Below, in pieces: positions 1-11,879 of a stretch of DNA of 64,000 nucleotides (its first letter is position 1; each line of letters begins with the position of its first letter). The position numbers and the translations under genes were made by a program. Below the pieces are notes generated by a model. That model searched no databases. It was not told the origin of the DNA and saw nothing but the letters and a program-made list of their open reading frames with translations. Source of the stretch: Isoetes taiwanensis. Taxonomy: Eukaryota > Streptophyta > Lycopodiopsida > Isoetales > Isoetaceae. The stretch spans positions 4,669,945-4,733,944 of the forward strand of contig JAJEKV010000023.1 in NCBI GenBank assembly GCA_021234155.1, read 5' to 3'.

Positions 1-29
1 TCTACTACCAACCTAAGAAGAAAAACCCT

Positions 30-296
30 CTACTCCGGGTTCGGAGCAGAGGTGATGCGGAGGATATGGTAGAGGTTCTGCTCAGGGTCCCAGCGAAGGT
101 GCAGAACCACCTCCATCCCGTTGGTATTAGGGTCGGGATGTTCAGCCATCCCGGAGCACCAGCCATCCATTCGCAGGCCACGATTGTGGCAGCGCCAGAG
201 GTCCAGACAGTTCATTTTGCATGTAATCCACTCCTGACAGTTGGTGGGCATAGTGCAACCCTCGTTCAAACCAGCAGCTGCCATGCTAAGCGCCAT
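30..296 (-). CDS. Possible small Cys-rich protein (88 aa), weak
   Basis: An 88-codon ATG-started ORF with seven cysteines, six of them spaced C-x5-C-x5-C-x3-C-x5-C-x10-C in its first half. No signal peptide is evident. A good TATA box (gctatataag, minus strand, 326-335) lies about 30 bp upstream of the ATG, which would put transcription initiation almost at the start codon. The TATA could equally serve the plus-strand retroelement to the right, since tatata reads in both directions. I do not recognise a family. The ORF may be chance coding inside a retroelement end. Confidence 0.15.
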   Translation of the reverse strand: MALSMAAAGLNEGCTMPTNCQEWITCKMNCLDLWRCHNRGLRMDGWCSGMAEHPDPNTNGMEVVLHLRWDPEQNLYHILRITSAPNPE

Positions 297-821
297 CGAA
301 TGTCTTCGCTTCACTCCCGGTTCGTCTTATATAGCCAGCCGAGGAACTACTAGTCGACGTGGACCAATCAGAAATTTGCCAACGTGTTTGCAATGCAAGG
401 CTCTTTCTAAACTGAGAATCCTTTCTCCCGCCGCATATCTAGCAAGGGTACCCTCTGACACATTCGTTTTAATGATATCCCACTTCGAGTTGCCAGCATT
501 AAATATTCTTGCTTCTTTTCATACTCGTCATTAATATGTGTCCTTTATTTTTTGTCACATCCGATCTTTCTTTCACGTCTCATCTTCACCGTTCATTGCT
601 TCTCCCTCAGGTTGTTCGGGGACTTAGCCAAATTTTGCCTCTCAATGCCCTCCTTGGCATCTTTCGACACTGGCACCATCAACGGCTACGATTTAGCCCT
701 CATCATACCTCTTTCGCCTCCGGTTCGCACCCCTAAACCTTTTTAGTTCCTTCTGCGCCGTCCTCCGTTCTTGGCTTTTCGTCCTCCGCCTTTGCATCCG
801 TCTTTTTCGCAAGTCTTTGCC
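297..821. other. Leader segment upstream of retroelement ORF; no gene seen
   Basis: No coding evidence beyond short chance ORFs. The plus strand has a TATA-like cttatatagcc at 326-336 and becomes pyrimidine-rich (T/C runs) from about 530 to 815, as in a 5' untranslated leader. I interpret it as LTR or leader of the retroelement whose ORF begins at 822, but I could not delimit an LTR or primer-binding site. Confidence 0.3.
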
Positions 822-3312
822 ATGGCTGCACCAAGATTTTCTACACTTCAAGCTACCGCTCCCGAAGCGGCTCTTTTCGAAGTCAGATCTTTCTTGGCGC
901 CCACTTAGGGAAGCCCTTGTTGGCCCGAATCGTGAAGTCGCAGAACGCCAGAAGCTTTACGAATTCTCTCAAATGGAACTTCCGGCTCCAAATCCTGACC
1001 AATTGAAGCAGTTCATCGCCAATATCGTCAACAGCCCGCATGGATACACCACAGTGGTCGATGGCACCACCATTTCGCTAACTCAACATTTGATTTCCGA
1101 GGTATTCCATATTCCCTTGCAAACCCCTTGTTTATCTTGGTCTGCCATACAGGATCTAGATGTCACAGAGTTTGGTGCACCTCCTTATCATGCCAATGTA
1201 CATCGCCTGACAAATATTGACAAGCCTCATGAAACTTTTGTTAAGTTTCTGTGGCGCAAGTTCCTTGGGTATTCTATCAAGAACACCCATATCAATAAGC
1301 CCTTCTATAATATCGTGCTCACTGCTACGCACTCCAACCACCATATTGATTGGCCCCAATTGATGTTTTACCGTCTTCTCCAAGAAGTTGACCGTCTTAG
1401 AGCTGCCACTTCTAATTCTGAAGTTTCTGTGGGAGGCCACCTTCAAGCCATCATCCGTCATTACTTTCCTCCCACACCTCCTCATTCTCATGATTCCACT
1501 CAGCGTTCCCTCCCCCACACTCACCAAGTTGGCACCTCACGCCCCTCTTCCCTTTGGTCATGTCAAAACTCGAACTCCCATGTCTTTGTTTCCTCCTCTG
1601 CTACACCATCCAGTTCGCACCATGTCTCACAAACATCACAAACCAGGCCCAAAGCAGCTCCACCACCACAAAGACCCTCGCGTGGGTTGTTGTATCATGA
1701 TCGGCGGGATGCTCAAGCTCTTTGTTCTCAAGTTACAAGAATCTCAAGAAGCTCTTATGAATGGGGTTCAACGGCACTTTCGAGGCCTCGATCGCGCGGT
1801 CCACCGTGACTTTCAAGCTGCCACTGCACAAGTTGCAACTTTGGAGGCCCAACTTCAAGGCAAGCACGGAGCTCTCTTACAGGCCCATACAGATCTCAAA
1901 AGTGCACAGGATCAGATCAGCTTACTTACAGATCAACAGGCTCAGCTCCAATCTGCCATTCAGGACTTATTGGAGCAAAACAAGTCCAAAGACACCCTCC
2001 TGGGTGACAAGGAAAAAGATGTTGCTAAGCTCGAAGCCTTGTACTCCGAGCTTTGTGACAATTACCGCACTCAAGTTAACCACCTTACAGAGCGGGACGC
2101 TCAAATTGCCTCCTTGACGGCTCAGCTTTCCACACAGACCTCTCAGCTCACCTCTCTCCAAGATCAGCTTACAGAGGTGCAGAAACAGAAGATTCTTGAT
2201 GACGCGGAGATTGCCGTGCTTCGTCTCAATGCTCCGGGGCAATCCTCCTCCCAGGTCAACACTTCTCAGAAACGGGTCCGTGACCAATCACGCCTTCTCC
2301 TAGAAAAGGACAACCGGATCCGTGACCTTGAACAACAGCTGCAGCAAGCTATTCAGTCTGCTGATGAGGCTCAAGCAAAACTTGACGGCAATAGCACCAT
2401 TGTTCGCGACCTGCCTTTCGACTACCCAGTTCCTTCCTGCTATCACGATTATGTGGTTGCTCGCCGCCACCTCTTCCTTCTGAAGTGGCATGCGGCTGAT
2501 GGACCTGTGGATGTTCCCCTGCGCACTGCAGATTTTCTTCGGATTTGGCCAGAACTCTCAATTGAAGACAAAGGTTTATGCTGTGCCCTTTTGGTCTTTG
2601 ATCTCATACACTGCGCCGATCCGGACTTTATCACCTTCAGACTTGTTCAGCCCATGGCTTACATTTTTCATGATTTCTATCTGGGTGATACACAGGAGAA
2701 CTTTGGGAATGGGCCACGCCAGCACTTTTAGGGTGACCCCACTTTGCAATGGGTGCTTCAGGATAACAACCCCTATCTTGCTGATCATGCTCAGACCCAC
2801 ACTCTTCATCAGGAGTACATGCCTGAGCTTGCACATCATTTACCTCTCGGCAAGTAAAGGGAAGGCCGCAATGCATAAGGAAGTATCTGGGACATCCCGA
2901 GGATCTTCCCTATGCACAAGTTTATATGCAGCACCTCGCAGGTTACAATCAATTACGTGCTCTTCTGGATAGCAAGACGGTCCCCACGGGTTGGGATAGC
3001 CCTCCTGTTAACTCTCAACTCTCTGCCTCTGTTTGGGATCGTTGGTGTCAAGCTCTTGATCCGACTCTTGTCAGTGCATTCAGGGAGCAAGCTCAGCAAC
3101 CCACGCCCACGGGCATGGTTCCTTTTCCCTATGCTTCCACGGGTGTTCCTCCGCCCCCGTGTTTTGCGACTTCTGATTGGCGCCTCCCCTTTTGGACAAA
3201 GGTCATGGATGGCCATCTTTGGATGGACTCCACCTCCGGATCTCGGCGGATCTCCGGTGGGATCCACGTTTTGTTCGCGCCGCTCACATTGGGAGGAGGG
3301 TGCCACTCTTGA
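822..3312 (+). pseudogene. Retroelement ORF with long coiled coil, frameshifted
   Basis: Remnant of one long ORF, about 800 codons. The ATG at 822 opens a 28-codon stretch ending at a TAG (906-908). The reading then continues in a second frame from about 905 to 1700, and in a third from about 1700 to 2731. Further stops (2729-2731 and about 2855) and another shift lead to a last open part up to 3312. The N-terminal part resembles transposon-associated plant proteins of unknown function. Roughly 1755-2400 encodes a heptad-rich, Gln/Leu-rich coiled coil (for example LEAQLQGKH, LTAQLSTQ, LEQQLQQA). No reverse transcriptase, protease or zinc knuckle was seen. It is probably an accessory or gag-like ORF of an LTR element; function not known. 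Confidence 0.5.
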
Positions 3313-3800
3313 TACCACTCTGAATTGGATCTATATTGCTAATGGCGTGGTTGGCAGCGCCCGGCTGAGCGCGCTTTATGGTCTTGACACCTTCTTTGGG
3401 AATGCCGCCACCTCTCCGTCCTCCTTGATCCATCTTCAAGCAGGTTTTTGTGCTGCTCTCAAATGCATCTTGCTCGGCTCCTTAAATCGGCAGCGCCCCA
3501 TTTTTATCAGCAATCCAATGCGGTGTCGGTTACCTCGGCCCGGACCTCCTCGTGGAATGTCGGGTTCATTTCTTCCGACGCCCATGCTGCCTTTGAAGAC
3601 ATGGTACGATCTCGATTTCTTATTGATGCAGATCCTGCCCTTGGCCTCACCACTCCTCCCCGCTCTTCAAACACGCCAGATCTCATAGGCCAAGCACCAT
3701 AATGGTGCGGAGCCTCATTCCCGTGAGGGGATCACTTTCAGACGGATGGCTTCCCTCTCAAACCCTTCCTCCTTTCTTCTTCTTCACTCGGTGTCGCTTT
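3313..3800 (+). other. 3' internal part of the same retroelement, degraded
   Basis: Short open stretches in changing frames (for example 3448-3702) continue the composition of the upstream ORF but give no recognisable domain. Treated as the decayed end of the coiled-coil ORF plus 3' untranslated sequence of that element. Confidence 0.3.
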
Positions 3801-4196
3801 GGTGGGGGGAGGTTAGTCTGGGCCTCCCGGTGCAGGGACTATTCATGCATACTGACGGACCAGGTCAAGCTCAGGATCCACACATCGACCACGGGGTCAG
3901 CCATCAAAGGCTCAAAGAAGACCAAGCGGCAGACCACGCAGCAAAAAGCCCCGGGTCAAGAGGCGCCCTTTCAGACAAGTGATGGCCCGCCACCGCCCAG
4001 CGTCAAGCATCGGGCCGGGCCGAGTGATTCTAGGCACTTCATGAGGCACCGCCAACATTCTCAGAATCGAGGCCTCCTCCCGAGTCAAGACCGAGATCGG
4101 TCCGAGTGTCTATATTGGGCCAAAGGCCATTGTACTATATATATGATTAGAGCTAGCACATGAAGGCTAGATGAGTTTTGAGTCTTGTCTCCTTTC

Positions 4197-4198
<2 letters not shown>
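3801..4198 (+). mobile_element. Polypurine tract and LTR-like end of retroelement
   Basis: A purine tract, ggtggggggagg (3801-3812), is followed by a possible LTR start near 3819 (tgggcctccc). The segment ends with a TATA-like tactatatatatg around 4132-4144 and is then cut by the poly-T end of the LINE at 4199. PPT followed by a TATA-containing segment is the expected 3' LTR order on the plus strand. No matching 5' LTR could be confirmed inside the window. Confidence 0.35.
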
Positions 4199-4230
<32 letters not shown>

Positions 4231-4231
<1 letters not shown>

Positions 4232-5084
4232 AGTGAATGGGGTTTTTCATTAATTATAGAAAAAGGTACAACATACCGAAAGTGAGCCTTTATAGTTAAG
4301 CCACTCCATAGAAAAGCAAGTAGAAAAATACATATAGAATAAGTGCTTTGATAAGCACTTAGTAGTGTCCAAAATATTACCAAACCCTTTATTAGTAGTC
4401 GGTAAATTTGTTGTCTTTGCAACCGAGAAGAACATTGTTGAAAAAGTTGAAAAAGTTCAGCAATATCGTACCAAAGACAGTCCAAGATAATTCCTGCAAA
4501 ATAGATTAAGTACTGATGAAGTACTGATGAGGTACTACAATGCTGCAATTATATGAAAACAGGTGTATGGTTCCAAAGGTAAGGTGCAGTATAATGGATA
4601 GGAGAAGAACAGGGATGTCAATGGAAGTGGTAGGAGCTAAGGTAGTCAAAGTGAGATTGGAACCGGGTCAAGAATAAGAGGCGACCATTTCCCCAATTTA
4701 ACTCAATGATCAGCCTATCTGCATTTGTGGTGGACATGAGAATGATCAATGTTCCATATGCATCTGCCAGACCCCTGTAGTGGTAATAACATTCTCTGTA
4801 ATTCTCAAACTGTTGATGAGTCATTCTTCTGCTGTTACATTCCAAAAACCACCATAGTTGCACCATTAGATATGTGCTTAATTCCATAGCCCAAAGTCAG
4901 TTCATTATCCCAGGGATGAGTGGTATGTCAATATCGATGATGCCCCCCGACCGACACGCCCACATGTCATACGTGTATTGTATATCATGAACTAGACTCG
5001 CCCGGAAGCGATCAGATTCGGGCGGGTTCAACAGAAGTGCTAATGTCCCTACTTAGGCTCCTCATGTAATCTACCAGTAACAGA
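4231..5084 (-). other. LINE 3' region
   Basis: Between the poly-T end and the zinc-binding domain. The minus strand has open stretches (4548-4195 and 4887-4618) in keeping with a LINE ORF2 C-terminus and 3' UTR, but no domain I can name. The last bases before the tail (aatgaaaaaccccattcact on the minus strand) are typical of plant LINE 3' ends. Confidence 0.45.
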
Positions 5085-5567
5085 TTAGGTGTTAGTAAGA
5101 GATTCATGACAGTGCAGTTTAAATATTTTATATGCACCATAGAAATTGCCAATACTTAACCATTTATTATCTAAAGAATCCAAGGAATCATTGTGCTGGT
5201 GTATCTGACTTGTTGCAACCATTTCTATGTCATAGATAACTTGAAATTTAATCCAAAGTATAGAAATTGCCTTTCCACCATATTGACACCTATTTCTATG
5301 CTTCCATACATTCCACAAAGCAATATAACATAAGGAATTCATAAATGCATCATCATTCATCAAGAACTCAAGCAAAGTAGCAGGACAATTAATATTGAAA
5401 GTAAGTTCAAACCAACTCCAAAATGGATTTAGAGTAGCACAGCCAAAGATATGTTCAAGAGATTCAACATTATTGCAACCAAGAGGACAAATTGGGATGC
5501 ACAGATTGGTTAAGGAATTGAAAGTGTCTTGCCAAAGTTTCCATGTTTGGTAGGCTCTTATTGGCAA
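5085..5567 (-). pseudogene. LINE ORF2: reverse-transcriptase zinc-binding domain
   Basis: A 160-residue open stretch with CPLGCNNVESLEHIFGCA, the Cys-rich zinc-binding signature (C-x3-C, then H-x4-C) found C-terminal to plant LINE reverse transcriptases, followed by WNVWKHRN, another hallmark of this region. It is the C-terminal part of the ORF2 whose RT and endonuclease lie at higher coordinates on the same strand. Separated from them by stops and frameshifts, hence pseudogene. Confidence 0.75.
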
Positions 5568-6960
5568 TTAACCGGATGAAGTAAGAAATCTTTGGTGGCA
5601 CATATGAGTTCCGGTATTTATAAAAGCCTTTTTTCACAAGTCATCGAAAGACCCCAATAAAGTTTGGATTTGGAAGGTGATGGGGAGTATTTAAACAGGA
5701 GTAAACTTTGGAAACACTATAGCTAGGCTTACCCATAAGGAACCCGGTCATTAATGATAGGATTGGTAAGGAGATTGATGTTGCTAGTTTTTCACGATGA
5801 TTCTAAACAAAAGCTTATCGATGAGTCTGCCTCTAATCTTATTTTTCAGATTTGTCCAGAAATCCATCTGGTTTGAACCCATAAGTCACCAAGTTTGGAA
5901 ATGCCATATTCCTCATCCCACTTTTGTATAACTTAGGATGCTTAATGGCCAAGGGAGTACTATTGTCACTAGAAAGATTTGGATTCCAAAAATACTTGAG
6001 CTCGGGTGGCTATTTTGAATGCTTGAATGTTCAAAGTTAGTGTGTACTTTGTTCCCGGGCGGGATAATGCCTCTCATAAGAGGAGATATGTTTGGTGCGG
6101 TGTTTGTAATTGTGAAGGCTGAAGCAGGTGCATCATGAGTGATAGAAGGATGCCCTTTAGGATGACTACATGAAAGCCAAGATTTGATAAAGGTTGTGGC
6201 TGGATTATTATGATGGAAAAGGATTTCGGATATATTTTCCAGCCAAAGCACGGCTCAAGAGCTAGGTTTTTACATCCAATGCCACCACGCTTGCTTATAC
6301 GTAATTGTGTTCCAATTAACCATATGGTGATTCTTCAGGATGAAGTTTCTAACAATTCTCTCAATTTGATGGTAGATACATTTAGGTGCTAGAAGGGCGA
6401 AGAGTAGTAGATGTGAGAGAGGCAAGAAGAACAGAGTTAGCAATTATGACTCCTTCGCAAGAGAAAGACAATTACCATAGTTGCCTAGCTTTTTTCTCGA
6501 TTTTGGAAACAATAGGTGTCCATAATCCTTTGAGACTTGGATTGAGTGACAATGGCATACCCAAAAGGTTGGTTGTCTCTGTTGATTTGATACACTTGAT
6601 GCCAAGATCTTGTCAACATCTAAATCTCCAACAATAGTACATTTGTTCCCCTGTTAAGATGTATACCGAGGCAGCTCCAAAGATGTGAATTGTGTTCAGA
6701 AGTTGGCAATAACCGACTCATTCTTGAGGAAGTGAAGGAGTCATCCGCATTGCAAAATGGAGAGGCCGGAAGTATTGTCGTGAAGATTGAGACCAACTAT
6801 GCTTCCCACATTGTTGATAAACAATCACTCTAGTGAGCATCTCCAAGCTACTGCCGAAAAGAGATAAGGGCTAGGGGGCAACCTTGTCCGACACCACGTT
6901 TGTGAGGGAAGAAATATCCGGGGAACCATTCACTAGAAACGGTTGATTGGGATCTAGAGT

Positions 6961-7146
6961 TTAATCCCAATATAAAGCTTGATAATTTTCTCCTTTGAAG
7001 CCCAATTTATGCGGTGAGAATTCTAGAAAATTCCACCTCCTCCAGTTGTCAAAGGCTTTTGAAAAATCTAACTTTAATAATATACGTTTTTGTTTAGTTA
7101 GATTGTTCCAATGCATTCCTTCCATGGTCTGCAATGTAATTATCAA
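6961..7146 (-). pseudogene. LINE ORF2: reverse transcriptase fragment
   Basis: The peptide LLKLDFSKAFDNWRRW matches the catalytic block of non-LTR reverse transcriptases (K-x-D-x-x-K-A-F-D, first catalytic Asp), followed by FLEFSPHKLGF. The flanking RT blocks are broken: the expected YADD-type block is not in an open frame. It lies between the endonuclease (8863-8305) and the zinc-binding domain (5567-5085), as expected for ORF2. Confidence 0.65.
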
Positions 7147-8304
7147 GGATGTATCCGTTTGGGAGAAAAGCAGATTGATTCTCGACTAATGATCTCTTGA
7201 AGATGAGCTTTTACCCTATTGGCTATAATCTTAGCATGACCTTATAGGTAGAGTTTGTTAAAGAGATAGGTCTCCGGCCCGAGAAAGTTTGAGGATTGTC
7301 AACTTTAGGGATTAAAGTGATAAGGCAGAGGAAAGAGCAGGATGCAAATGTGTGGAATTCGAAACCCTTGATCATGTGCATGAAGTCATTTTTAATAGTG
7401 TCCGAGAATCTAATGTAAAATTCGGTGGAAGACCATCGGGCGGGGCTTTTGCCCTTGGCAAGACTCTTGAGGGTAGAAAAGGTCTCTTTCGCAGATTGGG
7501 AATAGTATACGTGGAAGGGGTCATGATCAAATTATCGTGGAAGATCATTATTTTCAATGATATCAATTGAAAGATTTGGCTTCAATTGTTTGCACGAGTC
7601 GTCTCATTGGCCGAGAGAAGATTTTCTAATAGTTGGAGCAAAAGAAATTGGAAATTTCTTTTTGATCCGAAAGTATATATTGCCATTTTCATCTTTGACG
7701 TTGGTCACCGACTTTTTAAAAGTCCGGATTTGGCAACCTCAAAAAAAACTTGGAATTTCCATGATCCATATTGGAAGTATATTTAACTTTGCATCCGATA
7801 GATGCACCCTTTGCTTCCATCTCTTCAATTGTTTTAATGACCTTTTCTAAATTACCTTCTTGCCAATGTAGCTCAACATCCAAGGGGTTCTCTGCAATGC
7901 ATTCTTACATCTTTCATTTCTTTAAGGTAGGCTTTTTTCTCCGCTTGTTTGCTTTCATGTAAATTCTTGACCCTTTGTTTGATCCAGGTTTTTAGAGTCT
8001 TTTATGTTAGAATAAAAGGATTTCATGGAATTTGTGGATCTAACTTTGGGAGAGTTTCATAAAAAAGCAATGAAGTCTTTCTGAAAAGTATCCGAGTCAA
8101 GCGGGGAGCAGTTCAACTTAAAAAGGAGTATTGCCATGCCTTTAAGCAGATAGAGTGTAATTTATAGTAAAGAATTGAGGCTGGTGATCGGATATAGATG
8201 TGCTCTCATCTTTGCTAACCAGACTGACTATTCCAAATATCATTATGAGTGTTGTTTATGTAGAATCATCCCGAGCACAATAAACCTCGCTATTACCTTC
8301 TTGC

Positions 8305-8863
8305 TTATTGGACCAAGTGTAGGAGGTAGAGGATGGAATATCTTTGAAAAAAGAACTTGTCAATCATTTGATCCCCATGAAGAATCTCTTGAGATGACAT
8401 GTTAAGATTTTTTCCTATTTTCATTTCCCAAGTAGGTGTATTATTGAAATCCCGCCATGATCCAAGTGTCACGTGTCCGAGATGCAATAAAATTACTAAC
8501 TATGGGCCAAGTGTTAGCTCTAAGTCTTGAATCAGTGGAAGCATAGATGTTTATAAGACCAAAGCTAAAATCATTATGCCTGAAAATGACAGATTGCCAG
8601 GACCTGCACGGGCTATTATAAACATAACTGTGAGTAAGATGTCTCCAAATTATGCATAGGCCACCAGAAGTGCCATTGGCCTCAATCCAAGTAGATGAAA
8701 AGCCAGGGCCAATCCAATCTGCTAAGTTTGAGCATTCAAAATTTGGGAAGTCTAAGCTCCGGAGAAGAATGATATCTGCATCATAACTTTTGATTTGAGA
8801 GATAGCCCTTCTTCTTTTTAAAGGGCCTTTGATACCCCTGAGATTCCAACTGAGAATCTTCAT
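8305..8863 (-). pseudogene. LINE ORF2: AP endonuclease domain
   Basis: Begins at an ATG (8861-8863) with MKILSWNLRGI, the N-terminal WN block of exonuclease-endonuclease-phosphatase domains in plant LINEs. It continues through GGLCIIW and INIYASTDS to WIMAGFQ and, after a frameshift, RDFNNT, the remains of a GDFN block. A domain of this kind nicks target DNA for target-primed reverse transcription. The glutamate of the conserved Q/E block appears lost (LLRSLD where LQETK-like sequence is usual). The frameshift near 8440 and further stops make it inactive. Confidence 0.7.
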
Positions 8864-9217
8864 GAGGAGTGAAAGAATAATGCAAAAATGGAGAAGGCTA
8901 ATGGGATCTGCTAGCCCTTTTGGTTTTTTGTCGAGTATTGGTCTGCGCAGCGTGTTTTGGATTTGGCCAAGAATGCTTTTTCCTTTATTCTTCCTATTTC
9001 TTTTGGAAGATTGATTTGTTGGGTGGTCAATAGTATGATGTTTTTTGATGATCAAGCAGATAGATGTCTCCATCCCATAGATTATCATTGTTTGGAAAAT
9101 GAGTGTCAGGGGCATTTTCTTTGTCAGAGTGAGGTTCAGCAGAATTATCACCTGTAGCTATAGTATCGAGTGAGAGAAACCTTTAATTTAGATTTCAAAG
9201 ATTCATGAACTACTTTC

Positions 9218-11474
9218 TCAGATAAAGATGAATCGAGTGAAGTTTATGGGGGAACTTACATTATTATCTACATTATTATCCACATTAGAGCAGTTAAGTA
9301 ACAAATTATTTGCAACTTTTAAAATGGAAAGATCTTGCCTGGTATTAACTTGTGACTCTGAAGATCTCATTTGTTGCAGGGAGGAGTTTGCATTGTTCCC
9401 ATTTGTTGCCTCTGTAAGGTGTTTATCACATGCTGTTACTGTTGCTATTGTGTGCTCAAGTTCTATATGCAGCAAATTATGCTCCCAACTGTTTGAGATA
9501 TTTCTAATCTGTTCATCCCTATCCTTTGTGTCCACTGACAACTATTCCGCGGTCCTCGTTGATTTGTCATTAATTCCTTCAATTCTTTGAGCTATCATTG
9601 GGGAAATGGATGCATTTTAGTGGGGGGCAAGGGTAATTCAGTAATTTCAGAGTGAGGTCAGCATGTAAGAGGGGGGAAGCAAGTATATTTTCAAAAGGTA
9701 GTGCAATGTTTTGGATGGGATGGGTGATGATGGATGTATATGTAGGTGTGTTTTCAGGTGGAGAGTGATATAAGATTGGCTCAATGGGACCAATACAGTT
9801 TTCATCTGCGGCTTTATCATCATCGGGATCATCCGGCATATCCGCAAGAATGGCATAGGAGTTTGATACTTTTAGTGTATCAATTGGATCATCATAATCT
9901 TCTGAGGGTTCAGCTTCATGAAGGTCTAAGATATTTTGGTGTTGTGGAACCTTGACTGGGGCTGGAAGAATCACAGTTGTTGATGATGTAACCGGGTTGC
10001 CTTTTCTTTGTCCTTTTCTTTGGGATGTGTACCTTTTTCATTAAGTAATGAAACCCCACTCAATTCATGTGAGGATTTGCTTCTCCCAGAAAATGTCATA
10101 TTGGAAGAATCTATTGTTCCAACTTGGGCATCAGCAAATCCTTTGATTGGTAATGATTGTTGACTGGTAGATTGCCTGGAATCTTTCATAATGTTCGATA
10201 GAGTCTTATGCAAGTCAACTTTTGGAGGCAAAACTGAGATTTTACCTTTCCCTTTTAGCATATACCTGTTGTGCTCAATGTTTGCTTTATTTAGTTTAGC
10301 CATCTCAAGATTCTCGCTTTTGTTGCGAATAGGCTTATCTTGACAACCGATGGTTGATCTTCCTTGATGAAGACCCCTTTGTTTAGCACCTTGATCTTCA
10401 TTTGCTTGTCTGAAGATGATGTTGTTATAGTAGATATCTGAGAGCTGTTAATGTGATCAGTTTTTTTCTGTGTCAAGGTCCTGGCATCTCTGTGTTTTTG
10501 GATTCTTTTTGTATGCGCCATTAACTTTGTTCCATCCATTTTGGTGCCAATGAGTATTATGATCCGGCTTATTCATGCCCATTCTTTGATAATGAATGGA
10601 TCCCAACTGCTTTGGGAATGTTAAGGTGGTCGCTTGAGATGGCCCAAAGATCACCATTCCCCTTCTCTCGAATTTCATATGTTTACGCTTCCTTACGTGG
10701 CAGCATGCATTGACTCCCTACTTTGTGTCTCGGGTTACATGTCCGCAAAGATTTGGTAATCCAATCCATCTAAGTTGAAGGATAGAGGTTTTTTCAAAGA
10801 AATCTATGAAGGATATGGTAGTGGGAATGGGTTTGGTGATATCAAGCTGGATGAAACATTTTGGAGGATAATATGTGGAGTATTCAGTGGTTAAATAGGT
10901 ACCAATGGAGCTAAAGATAGACTTGAAGCAGTCTTCATTCCAATATATGGGACCAGCTCACTCATTGAGACGAAGCTATGTGTAGCTTTTTGAATTGATT
11001 AAAGGTAAGGTGGCATTCCATTTTAAAAAGGATATTTGGGAGGTTTCACAAGTTGTGAGGCCAAGCTTAAGCAAGAAATTTGCAGTCTGGGGCAACCACA
11101 TTCCACGAGAATGTATGGGTGACTTAGCCAGTAGATAGAGTTTATGACAATGCCTTTGTGAAGCCTTAGGAGGTGGTCCCAAAGTTTCTCTATTTTTATA
11201 CCAGTAGAATCAACTTTGGCAACGACAAAGCAAGCTGTGATAATGAATCAATTTTTGAGGCAATCAATGGAGAGTTTAAGTGAATACCTCTGAAAAGCTC
11301 AATGTTTGTAGGGGCTCTTGATTGTTGTATCTCAAAGTCCTGACCAATTGCTCGTCTGAAATGATTGGTTGGGTTGGTCTTGGAAAGAGAGGAAGTGGTA
11401 CTCGGAAGGATCCAATCTTGGCAAAGTGAGAGTTCCCCTTGGATCCAAAGCAAGTGTATCCCAATTAGGAGCAT
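9218..11474 (-). pseudogene. LINE ORF1 (gag-like), fragmented
   Basis: A series of open minus-strand stretches (11474-11196, 11182-10976, 10678-10457, 10539-10291, 10303-9971, 9974-9579, 9541-9218) in shifting frames, in the ORF1 position upstream of the endonuclease. The middle part (about 10680-10760) keeps a decayed Cys/His cluster near GLPNLCGH and NACCH, reminiscent of the CCHC zinc finger following the DUF4283 domain in plant LINE ORF1. The rest is low-complexity, Ser/Asp-rich linker. The product would be an RNA-binding protein of the LINE particle. Assigned by position and composition. Confidence 0.5.
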
Positions 11475-11879
11475 ATGGGCTGAAGTGATTCATATCTTTT
11501 AACAAAGGATCCGGGTTAGCAAAATCACCAAATTTGATAAATTTTGATGGATCAAGGTGGAATGCACTTAAGCGTGTGAGAAGAGAGTCCCTTTGGGCAA
11601 TGGAAAGAGCATAAAACTATGAAGAAATGAGAGGGAATTTGAATATAGGGCTGACGGTATTGCAAATCTTTTTTGTATTTTTGGGAAAAAAGTACGCCCA
11701 TTAATCTTTGAATAGTAAAAAAGGCAAAACAGAGGCAAGAGCAGAGGAATGAAAAAGTAGAAAAAATAGGAATGAAGGCAAATTGGAGAAAAGATCTATC
11801 TAAAAACTAGGAGGGATTGGAGAACCAAATTTTACCAGAGAGTCCCGAGAAATTTTAAAAGTATGAGTAATCATTCTTG

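Larger units (their letters stand above)
4199..11830 (-). mobile_element. L1-type LINE, decayed, minus strand
   Basis: The 3' end is marked by 32 T (4199-4230), the poly(A) tail of a minus-strand insertion. Reading leftwards from 11.5 kb on the minus strand, the order is ORF1-like fragments (11474-9218), AP endonuclease (8863-8305), RT fragment (7146-6961) and reverse-transcriptase zinc-binding domain (5567-5085). This is the canonical plant L1 order. All parts carry stops and frameshifts, so the copy is dead. The 5' boundary is uncertain; I place it between the end of ORF1 and the gypsy fragment near 11880. Target-site duplications were not identified. Confidence 0.75.
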
